NCBI GenBank assembly: GCA_021372725.1
Contig: JAJFTV010000073.1
Coordinates: forward strand, 1-64,000
Length of the DNA stretch: 64,000 nt
Reading direction: 5' to 3'
Source: Chloroflexota bacterium
GTDB lineage: Bacteria; Chloroflexota; Anaerolineae; Anaerolineales; Anaerolineaceae
In this document: positions 9,161-18,324 of the stretch, in pieces
Numbering within the stretch: the first letter of the stretch is position 1
Layout of the letters: each line of letters opens with the position of its first letter
Position numbers and translations under genes: made by a program
Notes under the pieces: generated by a model
Told to the model about the DNA's origin: nothing
The model's input: the letters and a program-made list of their open reading frames with translations, nothing else
The model's database searches: none

Positions 9161-9865
9161 TTATTCGGGGATCACTATTTCTGAATCATCACCCTCATCG
9201 TCGTAGGTATCGATTTCCATCAACTCACCTGTGGCGGTGAAGACTGTGCGTTCACAGATATTCACCACCCGGTCAGCCATGCGTTCGATGTTATGTGCCA
9301 CCCACAGGAGATAATTGGAACGATCAATCATATTGCGGTCATTCATCATTTGTTCCACCGCAAAGCGATAGACTTTGTTATACAACGCATCAACTTCGTC
9401 ATCCTGAACGGGGATTCGTCTTGCCTTGTCAACGTCTTCCTCGATGAATGCGATCAAACCCTGGTGGAGCATATCCACTGCGATGCGACACATTTCTTTC
9501 AGGTCATCCGCTGGAAGCTCCATGTCTGTATCGCCGAGGAGTTTGGTGACTTTGCCGATCCCTTTGGCATAATCACCCATTCTCTCGAGTTCGGTGGCGA
9601 TTTCCAATAGTGAAGCCAGTAAACGCAGGTCATGTGCCATTGGCTGTTGGGTAGCCATCGTGATCAGAATGGCATTTTCAATCGAGAAGCGCTTTTCATT
9701 GATTTGCAGGTCATTTTCCAATGTGATTTGAGCGCCGCGTGTATCATGAGCAATCAGGGTGTCAACGGCTACAATCATTGCCTGCTCCACCATGCTTCCC
9801 AGTAAAAGGGTTTCGTTTCTGATCTTTTCCAATTGCTTGTTGAAGGTTTCCCTTAGAGATACCAT
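9161..9865 (-). CDS. phoU: PhoU-family phosphate regulator
   Basis: A 234-residue helical protein with two similar PhoU repeats, each carrying a long heptad pattern: RETFNKQLEKIR with LGSMVEQAM in the first half, and LHQGLIAFIEEDVDKARRI with DDEVDALYNKV in the second. PhoU dimers link phosphate uptake (PstSCAB) to the PhoR sensor and keep phosphate intake in check. Metal-binding E/D motifs (ELERMGDYAKGI, IERMADRVVNI) are in place. The start is the ATG at 9865, since AAAGG stands eight bases upstream; an ATG 21 bases earlier is the alternative. No pst or phoR gene is nearby; instead it leads the kinase-like/CHAD genes. Confidence 0.93.
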   Translation of the reverse strand: MVSLRETFNKQLEKIRNETLLLGSMVEQAMIVAVDTLIAHDTRGAQITLENDLQINEKRFSIENAILITMATQQPMAHDLRLLASLLEIATELERMGDYAKGIGKVTKLLGDTDMELPADDLKEMCRIAVDMLHQGLIAFIEEDVDKARRIPVQDDEVDALYNKVYRFAVEQMMNDRNMIDRSNYLLWVAHNIERMADRVVNICERTVFTATGELMEIDTYDDEGDDSEIVIPE

Positions 9866-9912
9866 ATTTAAAACCTTTCGCTGCATTATTTACACATTAT
9901 TATTATAGTTGA

Positions 9913-11130
9913 TTATTTCTCAACCATCTCCCACAAAATTTGTTCGAATTGCCCGGTAAATCGGGCTCGATCAAAATGATCCAGTATATAACGTCGTCCT
10001 GATTCACCCATCTGCCTGATCTCAACGCGTTTTTCGTACATATCAAGAATGACATCGGCTAAAGCCCGTGCATTTCCGGGGGGTACGAAAACCCCTGCGC
10101 CTGCCTCTTCGACCACGGAACGAATCACACCATCAATGGCCAGTATGACCGGCCTGCCGGCTGCCATATAATCGAACACCTTGTTGGGATAGGTCGTCTT
10201 GTACAATTCGATCGGTTTCAGGATTGCAATACAGGCATCTGCCATGGCAAACACTTCTTTCATTTCGCTCTTGGCAACCGGTTCCAAAAAGGTGACGTTC
10301 TCCAGTCCGCGGGCTTGAACGTCGCCTACGAGGGCAGGCTTTTCCTTGCCATCGCCAACCAAAACCACCTGAATTGCGGGAGTATCTTTTATCAGGCTGG
10401 CTGCATCCACCACGATTCCCAGATCATTGGACGGTCCGTGGGCGCCTGCATACATGACAATAAATTTTCCTTCCAATTTGAGCTTTCTACGGATGGCAGT
10501 GGTATCCAACTCAGGGTCAAACATGCTGGCATCCCCACCGTTAGGTATCAAGGCCACCTCACGTGCTCCATGAGATTTGACATGTCCGACATATCCGGGG
10601 GAATTTACTACCACCTGGTCAGCCCGCCGGTATAAAAATCCTTCCAGCCATTTCGATAGTCCAATCAGTGTACGATTTTTCAGAACGCCCATCGCGACGG
10701 CAAAATCAGGCCAAAGGTCGCGCACTTCGAACAGAAAAGGGCGTCGTTTTAGAAATGCCAGCAGCCAGGCGCTGAAAGCCTGGAAGATTGGCGGTGACGT
10801 TCCCCAGATGACGTCCACATTTCTCACCTGCAATCCTGCCAGAAAAGAAGAGAACATGAAGCTGAAAAAGCTCACCAGCCTCTGGAAAAATCCCTTGTGC
10901 AGGGCTGCATAGCTCCAGCTATGGATGACGGTAATACCGGGCTCCGGCTGGCTCGTCTGCTTCCAACGTAAACCGGGCCGCCGTTTAACGCCGGTAAGAT
11001 AGCTTGTGGTACCGGTAATGATGGTTACGCAGTGCCCGTGCAAAGCCAACTGGCGTGCCATCTCGATGTGCCGGGTACCTCCCGCCTCATCAAGCCCGAC
11101 AAACGCCTGGTGGATCAATAATATATGCAT
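9913..11130 (-). CDS. GT4-family glycosyltransferase
   Basis: A 405-residue GT-B glycosyltransferase. The N-terminal Rossmann half opens with a short hydrophobic strand and GGTRHIEMARQLALHGHCV, a nucleotide-sugar transferase start like that of WbuB-type enzymes. The C-terminal half carries the GT4 donor site (YAGAHGPSNDLGIVV, LVGDGKEK, then YPNKVFDYMAAGRPV and GRRYILDHF). It probably adds a sugar to a lipid-linked surface polysaccharide. It directly follows the heparinase gene with only a single base between them, so both probably sit in one minus-strand operon with the oxidoreductase gene. Sugar specificity cannot be read. Confidence 0.88.
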   Translation of the reverse strand: MHILLIHQAFVGLDEAGGTRHIEMARQLALHGHCVTIITGTTSYLTGVKRRPGLRWKQTSQPEPGITVIHSWSYAALHKGFFQRLVSFFSFMFSSFLAGLQVRNVDVIWGTSPPIFQAFSAWLLAFLKRRPFLFEVRDLWPDFAVAMGVLKNRTLIGLSKWLEGFLYRRADQVVVNSPGYVGHVKSHGAREVALIPNGGDASMFDPELDTTAIRRKLKLEGKFIVMYAGAHGPSNDLGIVVDAASLIKDTPAIQVVLVGDGKEKPALVGDVQARGLENVTFLEPVAKSEMKEVFAMADACIAILKPIELYKTTYPNKVFDYMAAGRPVILAIDGVIRSVVEEAGAGVFVPPGNARALADVILDMYEKRVEIRQMGESGRRYILDHFDRARFTGQFEQILWEMVEK

Positions 11131-11131
11131 A

Positions 11132-13186
11132 TCAATGATCCACCGATGGTGAAAAGATCCATCGCGTTTGTATCTCGAGCGGTGCGATGCTGTGAATTGT
11201 TAACAGGATGGACAAGGCCGGCTCCAGTTTTGAGTAAGCGGGTGACCACCAGCCGTGGATGGATCGGGCATCCCCTGTACCGTAAACGATCTCGCCGGCG
11301 CGGGCGATGCATAAATTTCCACAGTTCATTTTGGATGTTTCCTCTCCCAACACTGCCCCATTGCTCTCGGCACCAGCGCTGGCTGTCATACAAACAACTG
11401 CTTTTCCTACCGGTGTTTCCAACTGTATGGAGCCATTCTTTTCATCTACCATAAAGGGCCAGTCATGAACCAACCAGTGCAGGCAAAAGCAATGCTCATC
11501 ATTCCGTCGGCCTGTTGGCAACAGTTCGTCTTTCACCAGCCATTCCAGAGCGGAAATTCTCTCCAATGTTCGCCGGTGAAGAATACCCGGCTTTTGGTAG
11601 CCGCTGTGTTCAGCGGTGATTTTGTCATGTTCAGGGGTTTCTGCCTGAATAATCCTTGCCTGCGCCCAATCCAGCCATAAAAACCGTCCAGCCCGCTTCA
11701 TCTGATCCTGCCCATCCACCATGATGGTGTTGTGCACAGCCGTCCCGGCCAAAGCATTGTCCCAGGGGGAAGCAGCATGGTATCGATAGGTACCGGCATC
11801 CATCGCGATGTTCTGCCCTGACCACCAGAACTCCACATGCAATTGGTCAGCATGCGAAGGACGGTCGTGAAAATGAATGGCTCTCAATGAAGCCCAGTTT
11901 TTGGCATCGCCAAGGCGGTGAACACCTGATGATCGAACCCGGTCTCTATTTTTCCTTTCAGCGGGTAACGGGATTCCAAGCCACAAACATTGCTCATCCC
12001 ATGGGCCGGCGGGAAGAACCTCAATACCTCCAAATGCCAGCCCGGCTGCCTGGACAACAGGACGGTAATCGTAATAAGCTCCGCCGGCCAGGGGTAATAT
12101 ATGTGCGCCATCGTTTGCTCCCAGATTGGGGCACAGTCCGCTGACAGGATCTACCTGGGCTGCCAGCCAATCAACTGCCGCGGTAAGCTTGCGCAAGGAA
12201 TTCTTCGTATAGCCGTATTTAGCTGTAATTTCTGTCAGATTTCCTTCCTCCAGCATTCGTTTCTCCACGGCATGAGCCCAGAGCGCTGCATCCAGCATTA
12301 AGCGGTGATAGTTTATGCTCTGCTGCATGTAAATGCCATCTTCATCAATTTGCTGTTCCAACGCCCGATTGAGCGTTCGCCAGCCTTGTTTTTGCCAGTC
12401 AGGCGATTCGCTCACTTCAGGCAGAAGCCATCCGGCCGTCAGCAGGCCAACCGCTTCGCAAATCAAATGATTGTTTTTTTGTGACCGAGCATAAATCATG
12501 GTGGATGGTATTCGACAGGCATGTTCATAGATGCTGCACACCAATGCATAGATGCGTTCCGGGGTTGACAAGGTCGAGTCATAAAATATCTGCCAGCCAA
12601 ATCCAAGAGCCATAATCCGCAATGCCACTTCCTGACCACTGGCCCAGTTTGGCCCGAGATTATACGGATTGAGCCGTTGAAAAGTCTCGAATCCTTCCCA
12701 AAATGCCTGACTGCATCGTTCATCATGGGTCATACGGTAGGCACGACCCAGGCTAAAAACCCAGCCCATGCGGACGGGTTCCCAAATGTCCTTGATATCC
12801 CCGCTGACCAGTTTTTGCGCTTCTGTCCAGTGGACAGGGGGTGTATGTGGATTGAGATCCAATGGAACAGGTTCTGCTCCAAACAGCCGCACCTTGCCCT
12901 CGATGATTTCACGCGTTTCATCAAGTACCTGTCCGACACCTTTTTCTAGCATCCAGCGTAATTCTTCAGATTCGGGCGGACTGACAATTGCATGCGGGGG
13001 ACGTTGGGCTGCCTGTCGAAGAAGATCCATCGTCTGTGGATCATCGGCGGGCGAAACAGCAGGAGTTACACGCCGGAAATGACCGCTGACCAGTCCAAAC
13101 CGGTAGAGTGAATTTTGTAAGATGGCTGGTACGCCCAGCCGGTATGCAGCCTCTGCAGCCGTCTCCAAACGGCTCAACAACTTCAT
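11132..13186 (-). CDS. Heparinase II/III-family polysaccharide lyase
   Basis: A 684-residue protein with the alpha/alpha-toroid plus beta-sheet layout of heparinase II/III and alginate lyases. The toroid part carries the motif YARSQKNNHLICEAVGLL near residues 232-250. The downstream half has the FHDRPSHADQLHVEFWWSGQNIAMDAGTY segment typical of the family. No signal peptide is obvious, so it may act in the cytoplasm on polysaccharide intermediates, as in many O-antigen and exopolysaccharide clusters where such a lyase sits beside a two-domain oxidoreductase. It overlaps that oxidoreductase gene by four bases (ATGA) and is followed one base later by the GT4 gene. Confidence 0.87.
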   Translation of the reverse strand: MKLLSRLETAAEAAYRLGVPAILQNSLYRFGLVSGHFRRVTPAVSPADDPQTMDLLRQAAQRPPHAIVSPPESEELRWMLEKGVGQVLDETREIIEGKVRLFGAEPVPLDLNPHTPPVHWTEAQKLVSGDIKDIWEPVRMGWVFSLGRAYRMTHDERCSQAFWEGFETFQRLNPYNLGPNWASGQEVALRIMALGFGWQIFYDSTLSTPERIYALVCSIYEHACRIPSTMIYARSQKNNHLICEAVGLLTAGWLLPEVSESPDWQKQGWRTLNRALEQQIDEDGIYMQQSINYHRLMLDAALWAHAVEKRMLEEGNLTEITAKYGYTKNSLRKLTAAVDWLAAQVDPVSGLCPNLGANDGAHILPLAGGAYYDYRPVVQAAGLAFGGIEVLPAGPWDEQCLWLGIPLPAERKNRDRVRSSGVHRLGDAKNWASLRAIHFHDRPSHADQLHVEFWWSGQNIAMDAGTYRYHAASPWDNALAGTAVHNTIMVDGQDQMKRAGRFLWLDWAQARIIQAETPEHDKITAEHSGYQKPGILHRRTLERISALEWLVKDELLPTGRRNDEHCFCLHWLVHDWPFMVDEKNGSIQLETPVGKAVVCMTASAGAESNGAVLGEETSKMNCGNLCIARAGEIVYGTGDARSIHGWWSPAYSKLEPALSILLTIHSIAPLEIQTRWIFSPSVDH

Positions 13187-15333
13187 GCGATGGTTTCACG
13201 CCTCCGGCTGGAAAGGGAGCGTACCGCCTGGAAGGTGGCTTTGGAAACAGCCGAGATTTCGTTGTATGGTATGGCCGGTATACCACTGCTCACACTATCA
13301 AGAAAGGAGTTCCAGGCCTGACGTTGACCCTTGTTTTGTCCACCACGGCTGTTTATGGTGTGGCGATTCCCGCCTGAATACAGGTGCAAGCGGCGAAAGT
13401 CGTCCAACACTGCTGATCTTCCGGCGCAGAATACTTCCAGATGCTCCTTGGGTAACATGCGGTCACCATTGGCAATATAACTTACCACACCCAGTGATCC
13501 GTCAGCAAATTCGAGCGTGATGGATACGTTGTCCTGCCGATAGCGCTCTCCGTCAGGCAGCCCGGTCGCACTGACTTCCGTTGGCAGGTACCCGCACAGA
13601 AACGTCAGAAAGTCGATAAAGTGACATCCCTCGCCGATGATGCGTCCTCCGCCTTCCTCAATATTATGCAGCCAGTGTGTAAGGGGCAATTCACCGGCAT
13701 TGATCCGGTAGTGCATCCACAGCGGTTCAGCCCGGCCGGCAAGAAACTGTTTCAATTCCATCCCCAAGGGAGAAAAACGGCGGTTGTAGCCAACCATGAA
13801 TAGCGGACTGCCTTCTTTTCCCATCACCGGCTCAAGTTTGGACAGTTCATCTTCTTTGATGGCAGGCGGCTTCTCGCAGTAGACGTTTTTACCATTCGAC
13901 AGAGCGATGATTGCCTGGCGGGTATGTTCATTGTGACGGGTAAGCAGTACCACCGTATTGATTTCGGGATCCATCAGCACCGCATCCTCGCTGGATGACG
14001 ACTGTTCGAAACCGTATTTGCGAGCGGATGCCGTGGCGTGAAGCCCGGCCGCCGAGACGATGGTCTTGAACCGGCCGCGGCCGATATTCTTCATTGCCGG
14101 TAGAAAGACGGCGTTGGCATAATTCCCGGCTCCCAACACACCGATCACGTATTTGTCGGCGCTGGAATGTGCGGCAGGTACGCCCCCCGGTATGCTGACG
14201 ACCCGCTCGACCGGCCCTGAATCCGGGTAGGTAAGCAACACGCCCATGAAGGGTTCGTCTTTTTTACCGGTGATCAATTCATAGGCTACGGCCCCCTGGT
14301 CAATCGGAATTCGATGGGTGATGAGTGGTTTCACGTCCACCGCGCCACTCGCCAGCAGATCCACAAAAGCCTCCAGATTGCGGCCTTCCGTCCAGCGCAC
14401 CTGGCCGATCGGGTAATCGTGCCCGCTTTCTTCATACAACGGGTCATAACGTCCCGGCCCATAGGAGCGTGAGACAGTAAACTGCAATTCCTTGTCATAA
14501 TAGGGACGGCGCGGGATACCCATGCCCACGGCACCCACCGCCACCACGCGCCCATGGTCACGGGCCAGCGCACCGGCCAGTTCAACCGGATCATTCGATT
14601 GGGTATCCGCGCAAATTAATATACAATCAAAACCGTTGGGGTACAAACCTTGCCCGGCTTCAACGGCCAGGCTGCGCTGTACGGCCTCGAACCCCATTTG
14701 TTGAGCCAGCGATACCCGTTGGGGGTTGGTATCCACCCCGAAGACATGGCAGCCCGATGCGCGTGCCAGTTGAACGGCCAACAATCCCAGCAACCCCAAA
14801 CCGATCACTGCCACGTTCTCACCCAGGCGGGGTTCTGCCAGACGCAGCCCTTGCAGGGCAATGGCACCCAAAGTGGTGAATGCGGCCGATTCTTCATCCA
14901 CATTGTCCGGCAGACGAACCAGCAGGTTCTGCGGAACCAACACGTACTCGGCATGGACGGCATAGCCACTGCCTGCACATGCCACGCGGTCTCCACATTT
15001 AAAGCCTCGCAAACCATCTCCGCATTCCACAATTTTCCCCGCCGATGAATATCCCAATGACATGGGTTGATCCAGCCGGTTGAGTGCGGCCAGCAGTGCG
15101 GGGCCCACGCCTTCCTGGCGTGTCTTGCGGAGGACCTGTCGGACCAGGTCAGGCCGGGAGCGAGCCTTGCCGGCCAGACTCTTTTCGGCAAATTCGACCA
15201 CCATGCGTTCTGTTCCGGCTGAGACGAGTGAGGTCTTATTCCGTACCAGAGCCATGGCAGGGCGTATCTGCGGGACCGGTGTATTTTCTATCCGTGTATT
15301 CCCGTCACGCATGTCTTGAAGAAGTTGTTTCAT
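13183..15333 (-). CDS. Two-domain zinc dehydrogenase / Gfo-Idh-MocA oxidoreductase
   Basis: A 716-residue fusion. Residues 1-350 are a medium-chain alcohol dehydrogenase domain (GYSSAGKIVECGDGL, then NVAVIGLGLLGLLAVQLARASG as the NAD-binding Rossmann turn). From about 390, VIGVLGAGNYANAVFLPAM starts a Gfo/Idh/MocA domain with the catalytic EKPPA motif. Proteins with this arrangement accompany heparinase-type lyases in polysaccharide clusters and are thought to modify sugar nucleotides or uronic acids. A strong GGAGGAGC site just before the ATG fixes the start. It is the first gene of the three-gene minus operon with lyase and GT4. Confidence 0.9.
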   Translation of the reverse strand: MKQLLQDMRDGNTRIENTPVPQIRPAMALVRNKTSLVSAGTERMVVEFAEKSLAGKARSRPDLVRQVLRKTRQEGVGPALLAALNRLDQPMSLGYSSAGKIVECGDGLRGFKCGDRVACAGSGYAVHAEYVLVPQNLLVRLPDNVDEESAAFTTLGAIALQGLRLAEPRLGENVAVIGLGLLGLLAVQLARASGCHVFGVDTNPQRVSLAQQMGFEAVQRSLAVEAGQGLYPNGFDCILICADTQSNDPVELAGALARDHGRVVAVGAVGMGIPRRPYYDKELQFTVSRSYGPGRYDPLYEESGHDYPIGQVRWTEGRNLEAFVDLLASGAVDVKPLITHRIPIDQGAVAYELITGKKDEPFMGVLLTYPDSGPVERVVSIPGGVPAAHSSADKYVIGVLGAGNYANAVFLPAMKNIGRGRFKTIVSAAGLHATASARKYGFEQSSSSEDAVLMDPEINTVVLLTRHNEHTRQAIIALSNGKNVYCEKPPAIKEDELSKLEPVMGKEGSPLFMVGYNRRFSPLGMELKQFLAGRAEPLWMHYRINAGELPLTHWLHNIEEGGGRIIGEGCHFIDFLTFLCGYLPTEVSATGLPDGERYRQDNVSITLEFADGSLGVVSYIANGDRMLPKEHLEVFCAGRSAVLDDFRRLHLYSGGNRHTINSRGGQNKGQRQAWNSFLDSVSSGIPAIPYNEISAVSKATFQAVRSLSSRRRETIA

Positions 15334-15571
15334 GCTCCTCCGTAGTTTTTTGATTGAGATGGCTTGCTAACAATGGGTAATTGTATAACGGATTTGGGCG
15401 TTGTGGGAAACTTTCTATCAATTCTTGCTTTATGGTCAACGATCATACCAAATCAATGATCCCATTGTGCAACACATATTATAATAATTCAATCCGGTGT
15501 GTCATGATCCATTTTTCATAACCTGATCACAATATTTGGCCTCACAATTTATATATCATGAGGATAAGAAC

Positions 15572-16294
15572 ATGATGAGGAATACCAGAGATCGAATGTT
15601 TGAGAAATATAATACTTACCGCAGAAGGCCGACAATTGAAGACCCGGAAACCCGGAAAATGAAATATAAATCTTACCAAAGGACACTGGGACCCTGGCTA
15701 CCGGTTTCGAAAGGGAAAACCATTTTAGATATTGCTTGCGGGGAGGGAGCGCTCCTCTCTTTCTTAAAAGAATTGGGATACCATAACCTTTCCGGTTTCG
15801 ATTATTCGCCTGAAAACGTACAGATTTGTCACCATCTTGGACTGGATTTTGTTCAGCAATACGATGCCTTGAAAATAGATGAAATCTATCCGGCGGAATC
15901 ATTTGACATGGTATTCATTATTGCATTCCTGGAACACATCCCGAAAGAAAGAGCTGTGGATTTTCTGGAACAGGTAGCTCAAAAGATAAAACCCGGCGGA
16001 GAAATTGTGATACAAACTCCCAATTTGGGCTCGATTTTGGGGTTGTATCCTTTTTATAATGATCTCACTCATGAATTTGGGATCACTGAAAAGTCCGCGG
16101 TCGACCTGATGCTGATGGCAGGGTTCAAATTGGAAAATATCGAAATTAGACCTGTATGGACTGCGATTACCCCACAGGGTTACGTACGTGAAGTGTATTG
16201 GAAATTGCTGCATTCTCTCATTTATCTGGGTGCGGGTTCTTCCCGGCCGAAAATCCCAACCCCAAACATATTGTTTAGAGGAATAAAGGGCTGA
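15572..16294 (+). CDS. Class I SAM-dependent methyltransferase
   Basis: A 240-residue methyltransferase. Motif I (ILDIACGEGALLSFL, near residues 50-65) binds S-adenosylmethionine. LSGFDYSPENVQICHHLG follows, and then DMVFIIAFLEHIPKERAVDFL and KPGGEIVIQTPN (motifs II and III). The ATG at 15572 is chosen because GAGGAT precedes it; an in-frame TTG 36 bases upstream lacks a good ribosome site. It converges on the GT87-like gene with only 12 bases between the two stops. Such enzymes often methylate sugars or cap polysaccharide chains, which fits the cluster, but the substrate is not known. Confidence 0.88.
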   Translation: MMRNTRDRMFEKYNTYRRRPTIEDPETRKMKYKSYQRTLGPWLPVSKGKTILDIACGEGALLSFLKELGYHNLSGFDYSPENVQICHHLGLDFVQQYDALKIDEIYPAESFDMVFIIAFLEHIPKERAVDFLEQVAQKIKPGGEIVIQTPNLGSILGLYPFYNDLTHEFGITEKSAVDLMLMAGFKLENIEIRPVWTAITPQGYVREVYWKLLHSLIYLGAGSSRPKIPTPNILFRGIKG

Positions 16295-16306
16295 GGAGTA
16301 TTTTCC

Positions 16307-17383
16307 TTATTCATCAACCCGCTGTTCATCCTGTTGGTCATGCTCCAGCTTTTGGAGCTTATAGAATTTGATCTTCCCCAAACTGGCGCACCGGACAGGG
16401 GCCAGCCTGAGCACCCTGAATACACCGGGCGAGATCTGCCAGATGTAAAATGCCGTCAGCAGCAGCAGAAAGCCCAGCGGCATTTGAGGATAACCCAACA
16501 ACAAGGCACCCCAGCTCAATAGTGGCAGCCAGTTGGGCAGGAGCATCAGCAGAGCGGCAATATCCCATGGCTGAAAGTATGGCGCCGAAACAAGCCAGGC
16601 TGTGATCAATGCCAGCAGTCGTGCCTGGCGGTTCAGCGGCAGGATCAGAGGAGGAATGAGCAACAGCAATCCCCAGGCTCCGATATAATCCCAGGTTGTG
16701 AAACTGGCTTCATCGTTGGGCGGGATTGTTTTCAAACGCACAAAAGTTTGTGCCAGCCAGTCCGGTTGGATTAAGAAACTGATTACAACGACAGCCGCCG
16801 GCACAATCAACGCCATCCAACAGGCGCGCCGATGGCTTGGCGGGTCATCCGTGTCAGACAGGAGTGCGAAAAGCCAGATCAGCCCTGCGATCAACCCCAC
16901 CTGCGGTTTAATGACTGCGATTGTCAGACCCAACCCGGCCAGCAGCCAATTCCGTTTGGACAGCCCCAGCCACATCAGCGCGATGCCGAAGCACAGTACA
17001 CCCGAAATTTGACCGAAGTACAGATTGACGAACATCTGGTAGGAGAAGATCAATGCTGCGGATTTGCCGGTAAAAAGACGGGCTGCAAAAAACATTCCAC
17101 CGATATTAAAAAGCTGCCAGGCCAGTGCGCCGAGATTGAAAGGCAGGCTTGCAAACGGATAGAAGAGCGGGATACCCCACAGCCCGTAATAATAACCTTG
17201 TAAATCCCCGCCGCTGGCGCGGGAAAAAAGTGCAAAGTCCATTAACAAGCCCGGGATGGGGCGCCGTGACAGCAGAACAATCATACCCGCCCCGAAAATT
17301 ACTGCAGTGGTGAGGGTGGCCAACTCGACCAGCGTCAGCCGGCGTGTCAGGCGGGCTTTCAGTTCAACAGGATCCAGCGTCAT
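16307..17383 (-). CDS. GT87-like (DUF2029) membrane glycosyltransferase
   Basis: A 358-residue membrane protein with about nine to ten hydrophobic helices. The first loop contains MDFALFSRASGGDLQGYYYGLWGIPLFYPF, similar to the aspartate-bearing first extracytoplasmic loop of GT-C polyprenol-phosphate sugar transferases (DUF2029/GT87), which use lipid-linked mannose. A GGAG site seven bases upstream supports the ATG. It lies between a methyltransferase and a Wzz-like gene, so a role in surface glycan assembly is likely but not proven. It overlaps no neighbour in its own direction. The family call is moderate because GT-C proteins are divergent. Confidence 0.68.
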   Translation of the reverse strand: MTLDPVELKARLTRRLTLVELATLTTAVIFGAGMIVLLSRRPIPGLLMDFALFSRASGGDLQGYYYGLWGIPLFYPFASLPFNLGALAWQLFNIGGMFFAARLFTGKSAALIFSYQMFVNLYFGQISGVLCFGIALMWLGLSKRNWLLAGLGLTIAVIKPQVGLIAGLIWLFALLSDTDDPPSHRRACWMALIVPAAVVVISFLIQPDWLAQTFVRLKTIPPNDEASFTTWDYIGAWGLLLLIPPLILPLNRQARLLALITAWLVSAPYFQPWDIAALLMLLPNWLPLLSWGALLLGYPQMPLGFLLLLTAFYIWQISPGVFRVLRLAPVRCASLGKIKFYKLQKLEHDQQDEQRVDE

Positions 17384-17582
17384 GGATTTACTCCGGAAAA
17401 TGGATATGCATATTGTAAATCAAATGAACTCTGCTGCTGCCTTACAAATGCATGACAGACGGATTCAACCACGCGTCTTCCCGTGTATAATGGGGTATCA
17501 TGCGCCTGAAATCTTACATGCAAAGAGAAAACCGTTGAATTCATTTGCAAATTCCTCTCGCAGCTCTGCCGATCCAATTCCG

Positions 17583-18323
17583 ATGGATATCCTGCAAATC
17601 GCCTTACGCCGTTGGTGGGTGATTGTTTTAGGAATGTGTCTGGGGGGCATGCTGGGTATGGGTCTGCATCTTCTCATCCCGCCTGTCTACCAAACCAGAG
17701 CCGTTATTTCAGCCGGGGTCGATTTCGCCCGCACCGGAAAATTGACCGATGTGGAAGAAGATTACATCATTAAAAAAGTGGGTGATCTGATCGGTTCGGA
17801 TGCTGTCATCGAAGAAACGATAGAGCTGGCTGCCGCACAGGGCATTAATCTGGACAGGCGAACTTTTGATGAAATGCACTTCCTTCAACGTAGCTTCAAT
17901 GACTGGCTGCTGGTGGTGCGGGCTGAGGATCCACAGCAGGCAACGGTTCTGGCCAACCTGTGGGCAGACGCCGCCTGGTCGGCGCTCAGTGAAGCGTCTT
18001 TGCATCTCATCAAACTGGATTCGTATGAAAAATACCTGGATTCGCAAATTACCTGTCGCGACCTGCAGCTTACCACAGGTTTGCGTTCAATCTGTTTCCT
18101 CGCCTCTGTTGCTGACATAAATTCCCAGATCGATGAAACTGTGTCAATCATGCAGACTGAACGTTTGGCTGCCCGGGGGTTGGTGAGTGGCACTGTCATC
18201 AATCTGACAGAATATGCCACCGTCCCCGCAGCTCCAAAAATTTTGGGGCGCAACACGCTGACATTGGCGGGGGCTTTGCTGGGAGGGTTGCTCGCTTGCC
18301 TGTTTCTTTTTGTAAGGAAATGA
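17583..18323 (+). CDS. Wzz-like polysaccharide chain-length determinant
   Basis: A protein of about 246 residues with one membrane helix at each end (residues 10-30 and 220-243) and a periplasmic helical domain between, the plan of Wzz polysaccharide co-polymerases. Near the end, a PxxP-like run (VPAAPKILGRNTLTLAGALLGGLL) precedes the second helix, as in the family. The start is not certain: ATG at 17583 has no clear ribosome site, and a TTG at 17535 after AAAGAG is a possible alternative that adds 16 residues. It is followed one base later by a metalloprotease gene, so the two are likely cotranscribed. Confidence 0.75.
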   Translation: MDILQIALRRWWVIVLGMCLGGMLGMGLHLLIPPVYQTRAVISAGVDFARTGKLTDVEEDYIIKKVGDLIGSDAVIEETIELAAAQGINLDRRTFDEMHFLQRSFNDWLLVVRAEDPQQATVLANLWADAAWSALSEASLHLIKLDSYEKYLDSQITCRDLQLTTGLRSICFLASVADINSQIDETVSIMQTERLAARGLVSGTVINLTEYATVPAAPKILGRNTLTLAGALLGGLLACLFLFVRK

Positions 18324-18324
18324 C

